Assembly: GCA_024683455.1 (NCBI GenBank)
Contig: JAIKYE010000002.1
Span: 1 to 64,000 of the forward strand
Length of the DNA stretch: 64,000 bases
Direction: 5' to 3'
Origin: Bacteroidaceae bacterium
GTDB taxonomy: Bacteria > Bacteroidota > Bacteroidia > Bacteroidales > Bacteroidaceae
Part shown: positions 56,056 through 64,000 of the stretch, piece by piece
Numbering within the stretch: position 1 is the stretch's first letter
How the letters are laid out: every line of letters begins with the position of its first letter
Program-made: the position numbers and the translations under genes
The notes under the pieces: model-generated
What the model saw: the letters and a program-made list of their open reading frames with translations, nothing else
What the model was told of the DNA's origin: nothing
The model's database searches: none

Positions 56056-57465
56056 ATGACAAATTCACCACGCATATTGTGGGCACAGTGCTTAGAGATT
56101 ATCAAAGGCAATGTGAACGAGCAGCAATATCAGACTTGGTTTTCATCTGTGAAATTCAAGTCCTATGATGTTGAGGCCAAGGAGTTGACTATATATACTC
56201 CCAGTCAGTTTTTCTATGAATATCTCGAAGAGCATTTCCGTAGCCTTATACATCTTACTATTAATAGGGTATATGGTGGTAATATAAGTTTGATATATGA
56301 GGTAGAGGTAGTAAAAAAGAGTTCAGTAAAGATTGAAAGTGATGACGTTCCCTCTGTTGAGAACGCAGAGCCAAGCAAACGTCAGGCAAACCAATCTCCT
56401 ACCCTGACTCAAGCTGTAGGTCCAGCACAGGATTTGGATTCTCAGTTGAATCCAAAGCAGACGTTCCACAATTTTATTGAGGGAGTCAGCAACAAACTGC
56501 CACGCAGCATCGGACAAGCTATTGCAGAAAAGCCTAATCAGCAGACCTTTAACCCATTATTTATATATGGGCCAAGCGGTGTAGGAAAAACACACTTGGT
56601 AAATGCAATTGGAACAAGACTGAAAGAACTTCACCCCGAGAAGCGTGTGCTCTACCTAAGTGCTCACCTCTTCCAAGTTCAGTTCACAGATTCTGTACGT
56701 CATAACACCTTCAATGATTTTATGCACTTCTATCAAAGCATTGATGTGCTGATTATTGATGACATCCAGGAGATGATAGGAATGGAAAAGACTCAGTATG
56801 CCTTCTTCCACATCTTCAATCACCTGCGCCAGAACGGACGGCAGATTATACTTACCAGTGACCGCCCCCCCATCTCTATGCAAGGAATGGAGGACCGCCT
56901 GCTCACCCGTTTCAAGAGCGGACTATTAGCAGAATTAGAAAAGCCTGAGGTACAGTTACGTAAGGACATCTTGCGCAGTAAGATTAAACATGACGGACTG
57001 GAAATACCTGAGGATGTTATTGACTACATCTCACAAAACGTTTCCAATAGTGTTCGTGAACTGGAAGGTGTTATCCATAGCCTCTTGGCGTATTCCGTAG
57101 TATATAATAAGGATGTAGATTTGGATTTTGCCCAAAGCATCATTAAGCATACGCCCAAAACGACCGACAAGGAAGTCAGTCTGGACAAAATTATTGAAGA
57201 AGTTTCTGCCAGATACAACGTTAAACAAGAAGATATCTATGGTAAGAGCAGAAAGGCCGAAATTGTATTGGCCCGACAACTTAGCATATATCTGGCACAA
57301 ATTTACACCAAGCTATCGGTAAGCAAGATAGGTCTTCTCATTGGCAACAAGAACCACGCCACTGTTCTGCATAGTATAAAAACCATTAAGAACAGGATGA
57401 AAGCAGACAAGGCATTAAAAGAGCAGATTGACGAGCTGACAAATATATTAAAAGGTACCAGATGA
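56056..57465 (+). CDS. dnaA: Chromosomal replication initiator protein DnaA
   Basis: NPLFIYGPSGVGKTHLVNAIG; VLIIDDIQ; C-terminal RKAEIVLARQLSIYLAQIYTKLSVSKIGLLIGNKNHATVLHSIKTI DnaA domain IV. Confidence 0.98.
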   Translation: MTNSPRILWAQCLEIIKGNVNEQQYQTWFSSVKFKSYDVEAKELTIYTPSQFFYEYLEEHFRSLIHLTINRVYGGNISLIYEVEVVKKSSVKIESDDVPSVENAEPSKRQANQSPTLTQAVGPAQDLDSQLNPKQTFHNFIEGVSNKLPRSIGQAIAEKPNQQTFNPLFIYGPSGVGKTHLVNAIGTRLKELHPEKRVLYLSAHLFQVQFTDSVRHNTFNDFMHFYQSIDVLIIDDIQEMIGMEKTQYAFFHIFNHLRQNGRQIILTSDRPPISMQGMEDRLLTRFKSGLLAELEKPEVQLRKDILRSKIKHDGLEIPEDVIDYISQNVSNSVRELEGVIHSLLAYSVVYNKDVDLDFAQSIIKHTPKTTDKEVSLDKIIEEVSARYNVKQEDIYGKSRKAEIVLARQLSIYLAQIYTKLSVSKIGLLIGNKNHATVLHSIKTIKNRMKADKALKEQIDELTNILKGTR

Positions 57466-58694
57466 ACATCAAGGAAAGAAGAACAATTCGCAAATACACT
57501 CAGCAGCCCATCTCAGATGAGCTGCTGAATCGGTTATTAGAAGAAGCCTCCAGAACACAAACTATGGGCAACCTACAGCTATACAGCGTGGTGGTAACCA
57601 AAAATGCAGAAATGAAAAAGAAACTGGCTCCTGCACACTTCAACCAACCGATGGTTACGGAGGCTCCCGTGGTACTTACCATCTGTGCTGATTTCCGCAG
57701 GACCACAGACTGGTGCGAGTTCCGCAATGCTATTCCTGGCTATAACAACCTGCTCAGTTTTCTGAATGCTTCCACAGATGCCCTCCTTTATACACAGACA
57801 TTCTGCAATCTAGCAGAGGAGGAAGGATTAGGTGTTTGTTTCTTAGGAACAACCATTTATATGCCAATGCAGATAATAGAGATTCTGGAACTTCCGAAAC
57901 TAGTATTCCCCATTGCAACCTTAACCGTAGGATGGCCAGATGAAAAACCAGTTCAAACAGACCGTTTGCCTTTAGCGTCATTTGTCCATAACGAGACATA
58001 TCAGCCATATACAGAGCATTCCATAAACGACTTTTATGCATATAAAGAGGCATTAGAGGAAAACAAACACTTTGTAGAGATCAACAACAAAGAGACACTG
58101 GCTCAGATATTTACCGATATCCGCTATACTAAAAAAGATAACGAGTTGATGTCACAGGAATTCCTCAACACCCTTCTTCAACAAGATTTTATCAAGCCCG
58201 ACAGTGCTCCCATACTTTCTGTTGTTGAGACACGCCCAGAGATTTTGGAGTGTGATGTGGTAAGATTCCAAAACAAGAAAGAAAAATGGGTTGCCTTTGT
58301 AGGATTGTTGGAAGGCCTTCCATACGAGATATTCACAGGTCTGATGGATGATGAAGAAGGAATTGCGCTCCCCAAGAGCGTTACCAGTGGACGCATTATC
58401 AAACATATTGACAGAGACGGGCAAAAAAGGTACGACTTTCAGTTTATTAACAAGCGTGGTTACAAAACTACCATCGAAGGACTCAGTGAGAAATTCAACC
58501 CCGAGTATTGGGATTACGCAAAGCTAATCAGCGGTGTATTAAGATATCGCATGCCCATCGATCACGTCATCCGACTAGTGACATCACTTCAGCTTGAAAA
58601 AGACAGTATAAACTCATGGAAAGTGGGTGTTGCCCGTGTGCTCCGCAAGTACTTACCAGAGTCACAACAGGAGGAACTTCCAGAAGAAGAATAA
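57462..58694 (+). CDS. Nitroreductase-family protein with extra C-terminal region
   Basis: IKERRTIRKYTQQPISDELLNRLLEEASRTQTMGNLQLYSVVV; overlaps dnaA stop by 4 nt. Confidence 0.88.
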   Translation: MNIKERRTIRKYTQQPISDELLNRLLEEASRTQTMGNLQLYSVVVTKNAEMKKKLAPAHFNQPMVTEAPVVLTICADFRRTTDWCEFRNAIPGYNNLLSFLNASTDALLYTQTFCNLAEEEGLGVCFLGTTIYMPMQIIEILELPKLVFPIATLTVGWPDEKPVQTDRLPLASFVHNETYQPYTEHSINDFYAYKEALEENKHFVEINNKETLAQIFTDIRYTKKDNELMSQEFLNTLLQQDFIKPDSAPILSVVETRPEILECDVVRFQNKKEKWVAFVGLLEGLPYEIFTGLMDDEEGIALPKSVTSGRIIKHIDRDGQKRYDFQFINKRGYKTTIEGLSEKFNPEYWDYAKLISGVLRYRMPIDHVIRLVTSLQLEKDSINSWKVGVARVLRKYLPESQQEELPEEE

Positions 58695-58717
58695 AATTAA
58701 CACCCATTTGTTAACTT

Positions 58718-58769
58718 TTTGCCGCAAAAATGCTCAAATTGAAGATTTTTTGAGTAATTTTGCGGCAAA
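58718..58769. repeat. 21-bp inverted repeat (2 mismatches) overlapping the -7 element before the decarboxylase operon
   Basis: TTTGCCGCAAAAATGCTCAAA (58718-58738) vs TTTGAGTAATTTTGCGGCAAA (58749-58769); TAATTTTG at 58755-58762. Confidence 0.85.
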
Positions 58770-58790
58770 TTTTATTTTAAGGTATCATTT

Positions 58791-59048
58791 ATGGAAAATT
58801 TAGGTATTGGTTTTGAGCTCATGATTGTTGGCATGAGCACAGTATTCCTTATCTTACTGATTGTCATTTGGGGTGGAAAGCTCCTCATTAATGCCGTTAA
58901 CAAGATTGCTCCAGAAGAAGCAGTATCTCCCAAGAAGTCTGCAACATCTTCTGCTTCTGTTGATGGCAACACGATGGCCATTCTTCAGCAAGTCGTAAGC
59001 CAGATTACTGGCGGTAAAGGACGCGTTTCCTCGGCCAAGAAGATATAA
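58791..59048 (+). CDS. OadG-like gamma subunit of sodium-pumping decarboxylase
   Basis: Small protein with one N-terminal TM (ELMIVGMSTVFLILLIVIWGGKLLI) directly upstream of the alpha and beta subunits. Confidence 0.85.
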   Translation: MENLGIGFELMIVGMSTVFLILLIVIWGGKLLINAVNKIAPEEAVSPKKSATSSASVDGNTMAILQQVVSQITGGKGRVSSAKKI

Positions 59049-59106
59049 CAGAGGAGGATAGCTTTTGTAACAGGATAGAAATAAGGTAAAAATCAAGATA
59101 ACGAAT

Positions 59107-60948
59107 ATGGAAAAAGAAGTAAAGTTTAGTCTGGTCTTCCGTGACATGTGGCAAAGTGCCGGTAAATATCAGCCACGTGTAGATCAGTTGGTAAAGATTG
59201 CTCCCGCCATTATCAAGATGGGATGTTTTGACCGTGTTGAGACAAATGGTGGAGGTTTTGAACAAGTAAATCTTCTCTACGGAGAAAATCCCAATAAGAG
59301 CGTTCGCGAGTGGACAAAGCCCTTCCATGAGGCTGGCATTCAGACTCACATGTTGGACCGTGCCCTCAATGGCTTACGTATGAGCCCCTGTCCAAAGGAC
59401 GTTCGCAAACTATTTTATGTTGTAAAAAAGGCTCAGGGTACAGATATTACCCGTATCTTCTGCGGTCTGAACGATACACGCAACGTTATCCCCTCTATCC
59501 AGTATGCAAAAGAGGCAGGCATGATTGCACAGGCATCTTTATGTATTACCTACAGCCCCATTCATACGGTAGAGTACTACGTAAACTTGGCTAAGACATT
59601 TATTGAGGCTGGTGCCGACGAGATTTGTCTGAAGGATATGGCCGGTATCGGTCGTCCTGTTTCACTGGGCAAGATTGTTGAGGGTATCAAGGCCATCAAG
59701 AAAGATATCGTTATCCAGTACCACTCTCATGCCGGTCCCGGTTTCTGTATGGCCAGCATTTTGGAGGTTGCCAAGGCAGGTTGCGATTACATTGATACAG
59801 CCATGTCTCCTCTATCATGGGGTACTGGCCACGCAGATATCATCGCCGTTCAGGAAATGCTGAAAGATGCAGGCTTCAAGGTAAAGGATATCAATATGGA
59901 GGCTTACATGGAGGCTCGTACACTTATTCAGGAGATGTACGACGACTTCTTGGGCTACTACATTCCCGCCCTCAACCATATCAACAATTCTTTGTTGGTT
60001 AAGCCCGGTCTACCTGGCGGTATGATGGGTTCACTGATGACCGACCTCGAGGATAACCTCAAGAGTTTGAACAAGTGGAAGGTAAAGAACAATCAACCCG
60101 AGCTGACAACAGATCAGCTCTTGGTTAAGCTCTTCGACGAGGTTGCCTACGTATGGCCAAAGGTTGGTTATCCCTGCTTGGTAACTCCCTTCTCCCAGTA
60201 TGTCAAGAATCTGGCTCTGATGAACGTTATCCAGATGGAGAAAGGTAAGGAGCGTTGGAGTATGATTGCCGACAATATTTGGGATATGATTCTTGGTAAG
60301 AGCGGTCAGTTACCTGGTCCTGTTGCTCCCGAACTGGTTGAGATGGCTAAGGCTGAAGGTCGTGAGTTTGAAACCAACGATCCTCAGAGCCACTATCCTG
60401 ACAAACTGGAAGAGTTCAAGAAAGAGATGCAAGAAAATGGTTGGGAACTCGGAGAGGATAATGAAGAACTCTTTGAGTTGGCTATGCACCCCGAACAGTA
60501 CCGTGCTTACAAGAGCGGCAAAGCCAAGGCTGACTTCGAGAAGGACCTTGCAGAGCGTAAGGCTAAGAAGAATGCTCCTGCTGCAGGTACTGAACTTCCC
60601 AAAACTATCAAGGTAAGTGTAAATGGTCAGACCTACGAGGTAAACATCGCATATGGAAACGAGGCTCCCGCTGCTACAGCCGCTCCTGCTGCCGGTGCAG
60701 CTGTGCCTGCTGGAGAAGGCGAGGATCTGCTGGCTCCATTGGAAGGCAAGTTCTACCTAGTCAAGGATAACTCAGAGACTCCCAAGAAGGTGGGTGACAG
60801 CGTCCAGGCTGGCGACGTACTGGGTTACATTGAGGCCATGAAGACCTTCAACGCCATCCGTGCTGATAAGGCTGGTGTTATCACAGCCATCCTTGCAAAC
60901 AGCGGTGACTCTGTAGAAGAAGATGATCCTATCTTTAAGATTGCATAA
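59107..60948 (+). CDS. Oxaloacetate decarboxylase/carboxyltransferase alpha subunit with C-terminal biotinyl domain
   Basis: FSLVFRDMWQSAGKYQPRVDQ; CLKDMAGIGRPVSLG; Ala/Pro linker; GYIEAMKTFNAI biotinylation motif. Confidence 0.93.
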   Translation: MEKEVKFSLVFRDMWQSAGKYQPRVDQLVKIAPAIIKMGCFDRVETNGGGFEQVNLLYGENPNKSVREWTKPFHEAGIQTHMLDRALNGLRMSPCPKDVRKLFYVVKKAQGTDITRIFCGLNDTRNVIPSIQYAKEAGMIAQASLCITYSPIHTVEYYVNLAKTFIEAGADEICLKDMAGIGRPVSLGKIVEGIKAIKKDIVIQYHSHAGPGFCMASILEVAKAGCDYIDTAMSPLSWGTGHADIIAVQEMLKDAGFKVKDINMEAYMEARTLIQEMYDDFLGYYIPALNHINNSLLVKPGLPGGMMGSLMTDLEDNLKSLNKWKVKNNQPELTTDQLLVKLFDEVAYVWPKVGYPCLVTPFSQYVKNLALMNVIQMEKGKERWSMIADNIWDMILGKSGQLPGPVAPELVEMAKAEGREFETNDPQSHYPDKLEEFKKEMQENGWELGEDNEELFELAMHPEQYRAYKSGKAKADFEKDLAERKAKKNAPAAGTELPKTIKVSVNGQTYEVNIAYGNEAPAATAAPAAGAAVPAGEGEDLLAPLEGKFYLVKDNSETPKKVGDSVQAGDVLGYIEAMKTFNAIRADKAGVITAILANSGDSVEEDDPIFKIA

Positions 60949-60950
60949 TT

Positions 60951-62207
60951 ATGGAAATGATATATGACATACTTGACAAGCTGTACCAGATGACAGCCTT
61001 CTCTGCCATTGCAGAGAATCCTCTGTTCATCGTCATGTACCTGCTTGCCTTCACCTTGCTCTATTTGGGTATTGTGAAGAAATATGAGCCTCTGCTGCTT
61101 GTTCCTATTGCCTTTGGTGTACTCATTGCAAATTTCCCCGGTGGTGGTATGGGTGTACTTCAGGCCAACAGCGAAGGTCTTGTACCTGTAACCGTGAATG
61201 GTGTAACCACCATGCGTAATATTTATGAGATGCCCCTGCATGAGATAGCTCACGACCTTGGTCTGATGAACTACCTCTACTACGCTCTCATTAAGAGCGG
61301 ACTGCTCCCTCCCATCATCTTTATGGGTGTTGGCGCGCTGACCGATTTCGGCCCCATGCTTCGTAACCTGAAGCTGGCTATCTTCGGTGCAGCAGCCCAG
61401 ATGGGTATCTTTGCCGTTCTGCTGGTAGCTCTGCTAGTTGGTTTCACTCCTCAGGAGGCTGGTTCATTAGGTATCATCGGTGGTGCAGACGGTCCTACCG
61501 CTATCTTCACCACTATTAAATTGGCTCCCCACTTGTTGGGTCCCATCGCTATCGCAGCCTATAGCTATATGGCATTGGTACCAGTTATCATTCCTCTTGT
61601 TGTTAAGTTGCTCTGCTCAGAGAAAGAGTTACGCATCAACATGAAGGAGATGGACAAACTCTATCCAGATGCCCTTGAGATTAAGAATATGCGTGTTCTG
61701 AAGATTATCTTCCCCATTGCCGTTACCACAATTGTAGCCATCTTCGTTCCCACAGCTGTCAGCTTGGTAGGTATGCTTATGTTCGGTAACCTCGTTAAGG
61801 AGATTGGAAACGATACCAACCGACTCTTCGACGCTGCAAGCAATGGCATCATGAACGCAGCCACCATCTTCCTGGGTCTCTGCGTTGGTGCTACCATGAC
61901 GGTAGATGCCTTCATCAACGTACAGACTCTGGGTATTGTAGCCGGTGGTTTCTGCGCTTTTGCCCTCAGTATTGCCAGTGGTATCTGCATGGTTAAAATC
62001 TGGAATCTCTTCGCCAAGAAGAAGATTAATCCGCTTATCGGAGCAACAGGTTTGAGTGCAGTTCCTATGGCCAGTCGTGTCTGCAATGGTATCAGTACCA
62101 AGTACGACCCCAAGAATCACGTACTCAACTACTGCATGAGTTCTAACATCTCTGGTGTTATCGGTTCTGCCGTAGCCGCAGGTGTCCTCATCAGTTTCTT
62201 AGGGTAA
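60951..62207 (+). CDS. Sodium ion-translocating decarboxylase beta subunit
   Basis: PPIIFMGVGALTDFGPMLRNLKLAIFGAAAQMGIF; GIIGGADGPTAIFTT; multiple TM segments. Confidence 0.96.
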   Translation: MEMIYDILDKLYQMTAFSAIAENPLFIVMYLLAFTLLYLGIVKKYEPLLLVPIAFGVLIANFPGGGMGVLQANSEGLVPVTVNGVTTMRNIYEMPLHEIAHDLGLMNYLYYALIKSGLLPPIIFMGVGALTDFGPMLRNLKLAIFGAAAQMGIFAVLLVALLVGFTPQEAGSLGIIGGADGPTAIFTTIKLAPHLLGPIAIAAYSYMALVPVIIPLVVKLLCSEKELRINMKEMDKLYPDALEIKNMRVLKIIFPIAVTTIVAIFVPTAVSLVGMLMFGNLVKEIGNDTNRLFDAASNGIMNAATIFLGLCVGATMTVDAFINVQTLGIVAGGFCAFALSIASGICMVKIWNLFAKKKINPLIGATGLSAVPMASRVCNGISTKYDPKNHVLNYCMSSNISGVIGSAVAAGVLISFLG

Positions 62208-62272
62208 TACATTAAATATGTGAACGTCAACACCAGAAACAGTTTTCGTTTCCGTTAACGTTTCCGTTAAAT

Positions 62273-62310
62273 AAAAAAAAGCAGGTTTTTTACAGAACCT
62301 GCTTTTTTAT
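62273..62310. terminator. Bidirectional terminator between convergent genes
   Basis: AAAAAAAAGCAGGTT-ttttacag-AACCTGCTTTTTT. Confidence 0.9.
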
Positions 62311-62345
62311 TCGTTACCAAGTCATCGAGTGCACCTTAATTATAT

Positions 62346-63818
62346 TCAGGCTTCAAACTTCAATCCCATCTCCGCAGCTTTTTGCAGCATATATTGGCGA
62401 GCGGCATCATGGTCGTTGGGGATAACAGAGTCCCAGATAGCGTCTTTGACAGCTTGTTTGAGGATACCAATCTCACGGCAAGGCTTCAAGCCAAAGGTCT
62501 CCATAATTTCTTCGCCCGTAATGGGATTCTGCCAAGTGCGATAATTATCACGAGCCTGGAGATCTGCCAACTTCTCACGCACCAGTTGGAAGTTTTCGAG
62601 AAAACGCTGTTTCTTCTGCTGATTCTTACTGGTTATATCGGTTTCACAGAGAATCATGAGGTCATCGATATCTTCTCCTGCCTCAAAAAGCAGACGACGG
62701 ACAGCAGAGTCCGTCACCTCCTCATCGGCAATAGCTATGGGACGCATATGAAGACCTACCAACTTCTCAACGTATGTCAAACGCTCATCAAGAGGCAACT
62801 TCATACGACGGAAAATAGGAGCTATCATCTTTTGTCCTATATAATTATGGTTGTGGAAAGTCCAACCGGCCTTTTCCTCCCATCGCTTACTGCGTGGCTT
62901 ACCTATATCATGCAAAAGTGCAGCCCAGCGAAGGAAAAGCTTATCACTTTTCACGGCTACATTATCAAGTACCTCTAATGTGTGATAGAAATTATCCTTG
63001 TGTGCACGACCATTACGAACCTCCACTCCTTCCAGTGCTGCCAGCTCAGGAAAAATGATAGGCAACAGGCCACAACGACTTAACTCTACAAATCCTATGC
63101 TAGGCGAAGGCGAAAGCATTATCTTGTTGAGTTCATCGATAATACGTTCCTGAGAGATAATCTTAATACGCTCTGCATTACGACTAAGCGCTTCCTGCGT
63201 CTCATCTTCAATCTGGAAACGCAATTGGGTGGCAAAACGAATGCAACGCATCATGCGCAATGGGTCATCGCTGAAAGTGATATCAGGGTCAAGAGGCGTA
63301 GCAATAAGTCCATCCTCCATATCCAAGAGTCCATCAAAACGGTCAATGAGACGTTTCCCATCCAAGAGTCCATCTGAGGTCAGGCAATAAGCCAAGGCGT
63401 TAATGGTGAAGTCGCGGCGATCCAAATCATCTTCCAGCGTACCATCCTCAACGATAGGCTTACGACTGTCACGACTATAGCTTTCCTTACGAGCACCGAC
63501 AAATTCTACCTCTTGTCCCTTCCACTTAACCTGTGCTGTTCCGAAATTACGGAAAACGCTTACATGAGCACCCCTACCCAATCGCTTACCTAAAGCCTGT
63601 GCAACACGAATACCGGGACCATCTACAGCAGAAACATCCCGTCGTGGATCTACTACCACACAGTCTATATCCTTAGAGGGACGCTCCAAAAACAGATCAC
63701 GAACGTATCCGCCCACAGCATAGCAATGGAAGCCCAACTGATCAGCCACTTCACCTATGGCATGAAACATTGGGGTATCAAACAGATGAGAAAGATCTTC
63801 TTCCGTGAGATGCTTCAT
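62346..63818 (-). CDS. CCA tRNA nucleotidyltransferase / poly(A) polymerase-family protein with HD domain
   Basis: CYAVGGYVRDLFLERPSKDIDCVVVDP; DDLDRRDFTINALAY; DPLRMMRCIRFATQL; LRWAALLHDIGKPRSK HD motif. Confidence 0.95.
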   Translation of the reverse strand: MKHLTEEDLSHLFDTPMFHAIGEVADQLGFHCYAVGGYVRDLFLERPSKDIDCVVVDPRRDVSAVDGPGIRVAQALGKRLGRGAHVSVFRNFGTAQVKWKGQEVEFVGARKESYSRDSRKPIVEDGTLEDDLDRRDFTINALAYCLTSDGLLDGKRLIDRFDGLLDMEDGLIATPLDPDITFSDDPLRMMRCIRFATQLRFQIEDETQEALSRNAERIKIISQERIIDELNKIMLSPSPSIGFVELSRCGLLPIIFPELAALEGVEVRNGRAHKDNFYHTLEVLDNVAVKSDKLFLRWAALLHDIGKPRSKRWEEKAGWTFHNHNYIGQKMIAPIFRRMKLPLDERLTYVEKLVGLHMRPIAIADEEVTDSAVRRLLFEAGEDIDDLMILCETDITSKNQQKKQRFLENFQLVREKLADLQARDNYRTWQNPITGEEIMETFGLKPCREIGILKQAVKDAIWDSVIPNDHDAARQYMLQKAAEMGLKFEA

Positions 63819-64000
63819 TCTGCGTCCTTCTTTTTATCTTCCAAAAGTTTTCGCTCGAAAAACTGCTGCTTGATGTGCAGACGTTCCCACTCCTCACCTT
63901 GGGCATTCTTCAGACTATCTGCAGCTGCTGCCATCTCCACACTATCAAGTAAGAGAATAGCCTGACGACGCACCTCAATGGCTGTGGGGTACTTCTGTCG
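63815..64000 (-). CDS. Hypothetical protein, C-terminal end only (truncated by window edge)
   Basis: Open frame from 64000 to TGA overlapping the next ATG (ATGA): ...RQKYPTAIEVRRQAILLLDSVEMAAAADSLKNAQGEEWERLHIKQQFFERKLLEDKKKDAE. Confidence 0.7.
   Translation of the reverse strand, partial: RQKYPTAIEVRRQAILLLDSVEMAAAADSLKNAQGEEWERLHIKQQFFERKLLEDKKKDAE

Overview
The window looks like an ordinary chromosomal segment of a Prevotella-like Bacteroidales. Support comes from SusC/SusD pairs, fasciclin lipoproteins, BspA-like LRRs, and many TTTG-N19-TAnnTTTG promoters of the Bacteroidota type. I see no phage, IS element, CRISPR array or rRNA. Left to right it holds: (1) two tandem fasciclin/SusC/SusD triplets (1-14.7 kb); (2) comF, gdhA, a two-receiver/PPDK_N protein, an alanine symporter and thiD (14.8-22.4 kb); (3) a minus-strand partner-switching module of SpoIIE phosphatase, STAS-kinase fusion and HATPase (22.4-25.9 kb); (4) a secreted BspA-LRR/tyrosine-phosphatase fusion followed by an unannotated 48-aa small ORF, tRNA-Arg(CCG), an S9 peptidase and a radical SAM protein (25.9-34 kb); (5) a GLUG/choice-of-anchor protein, a GH20 and another fasciclin lipoprotein (34-41 kb); (6) a cobalamin-riboswitch-led minus-strand B12-uptake locus containing a GH20 gene, a beta-propeller fusion lipoprotein and a TonB receptor (41-50.6 kb); (7) asnA, a second TonB receptor, an amidase, MlaD, dnaA and a nitroreductase; (8) a Na+-pumping decarboxylase operon and a CCA-adding-type nucleotidyltransferase. 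The best candidates for something undescribed are the STAS-kinase partner-switching module, the LRR-phosphatase plus small-ORF pair, the GH20-containing B12 locus with a G8 tract in its surface lipoprotein, and short palindromic repeats inserted in frame within protein-coding genes.
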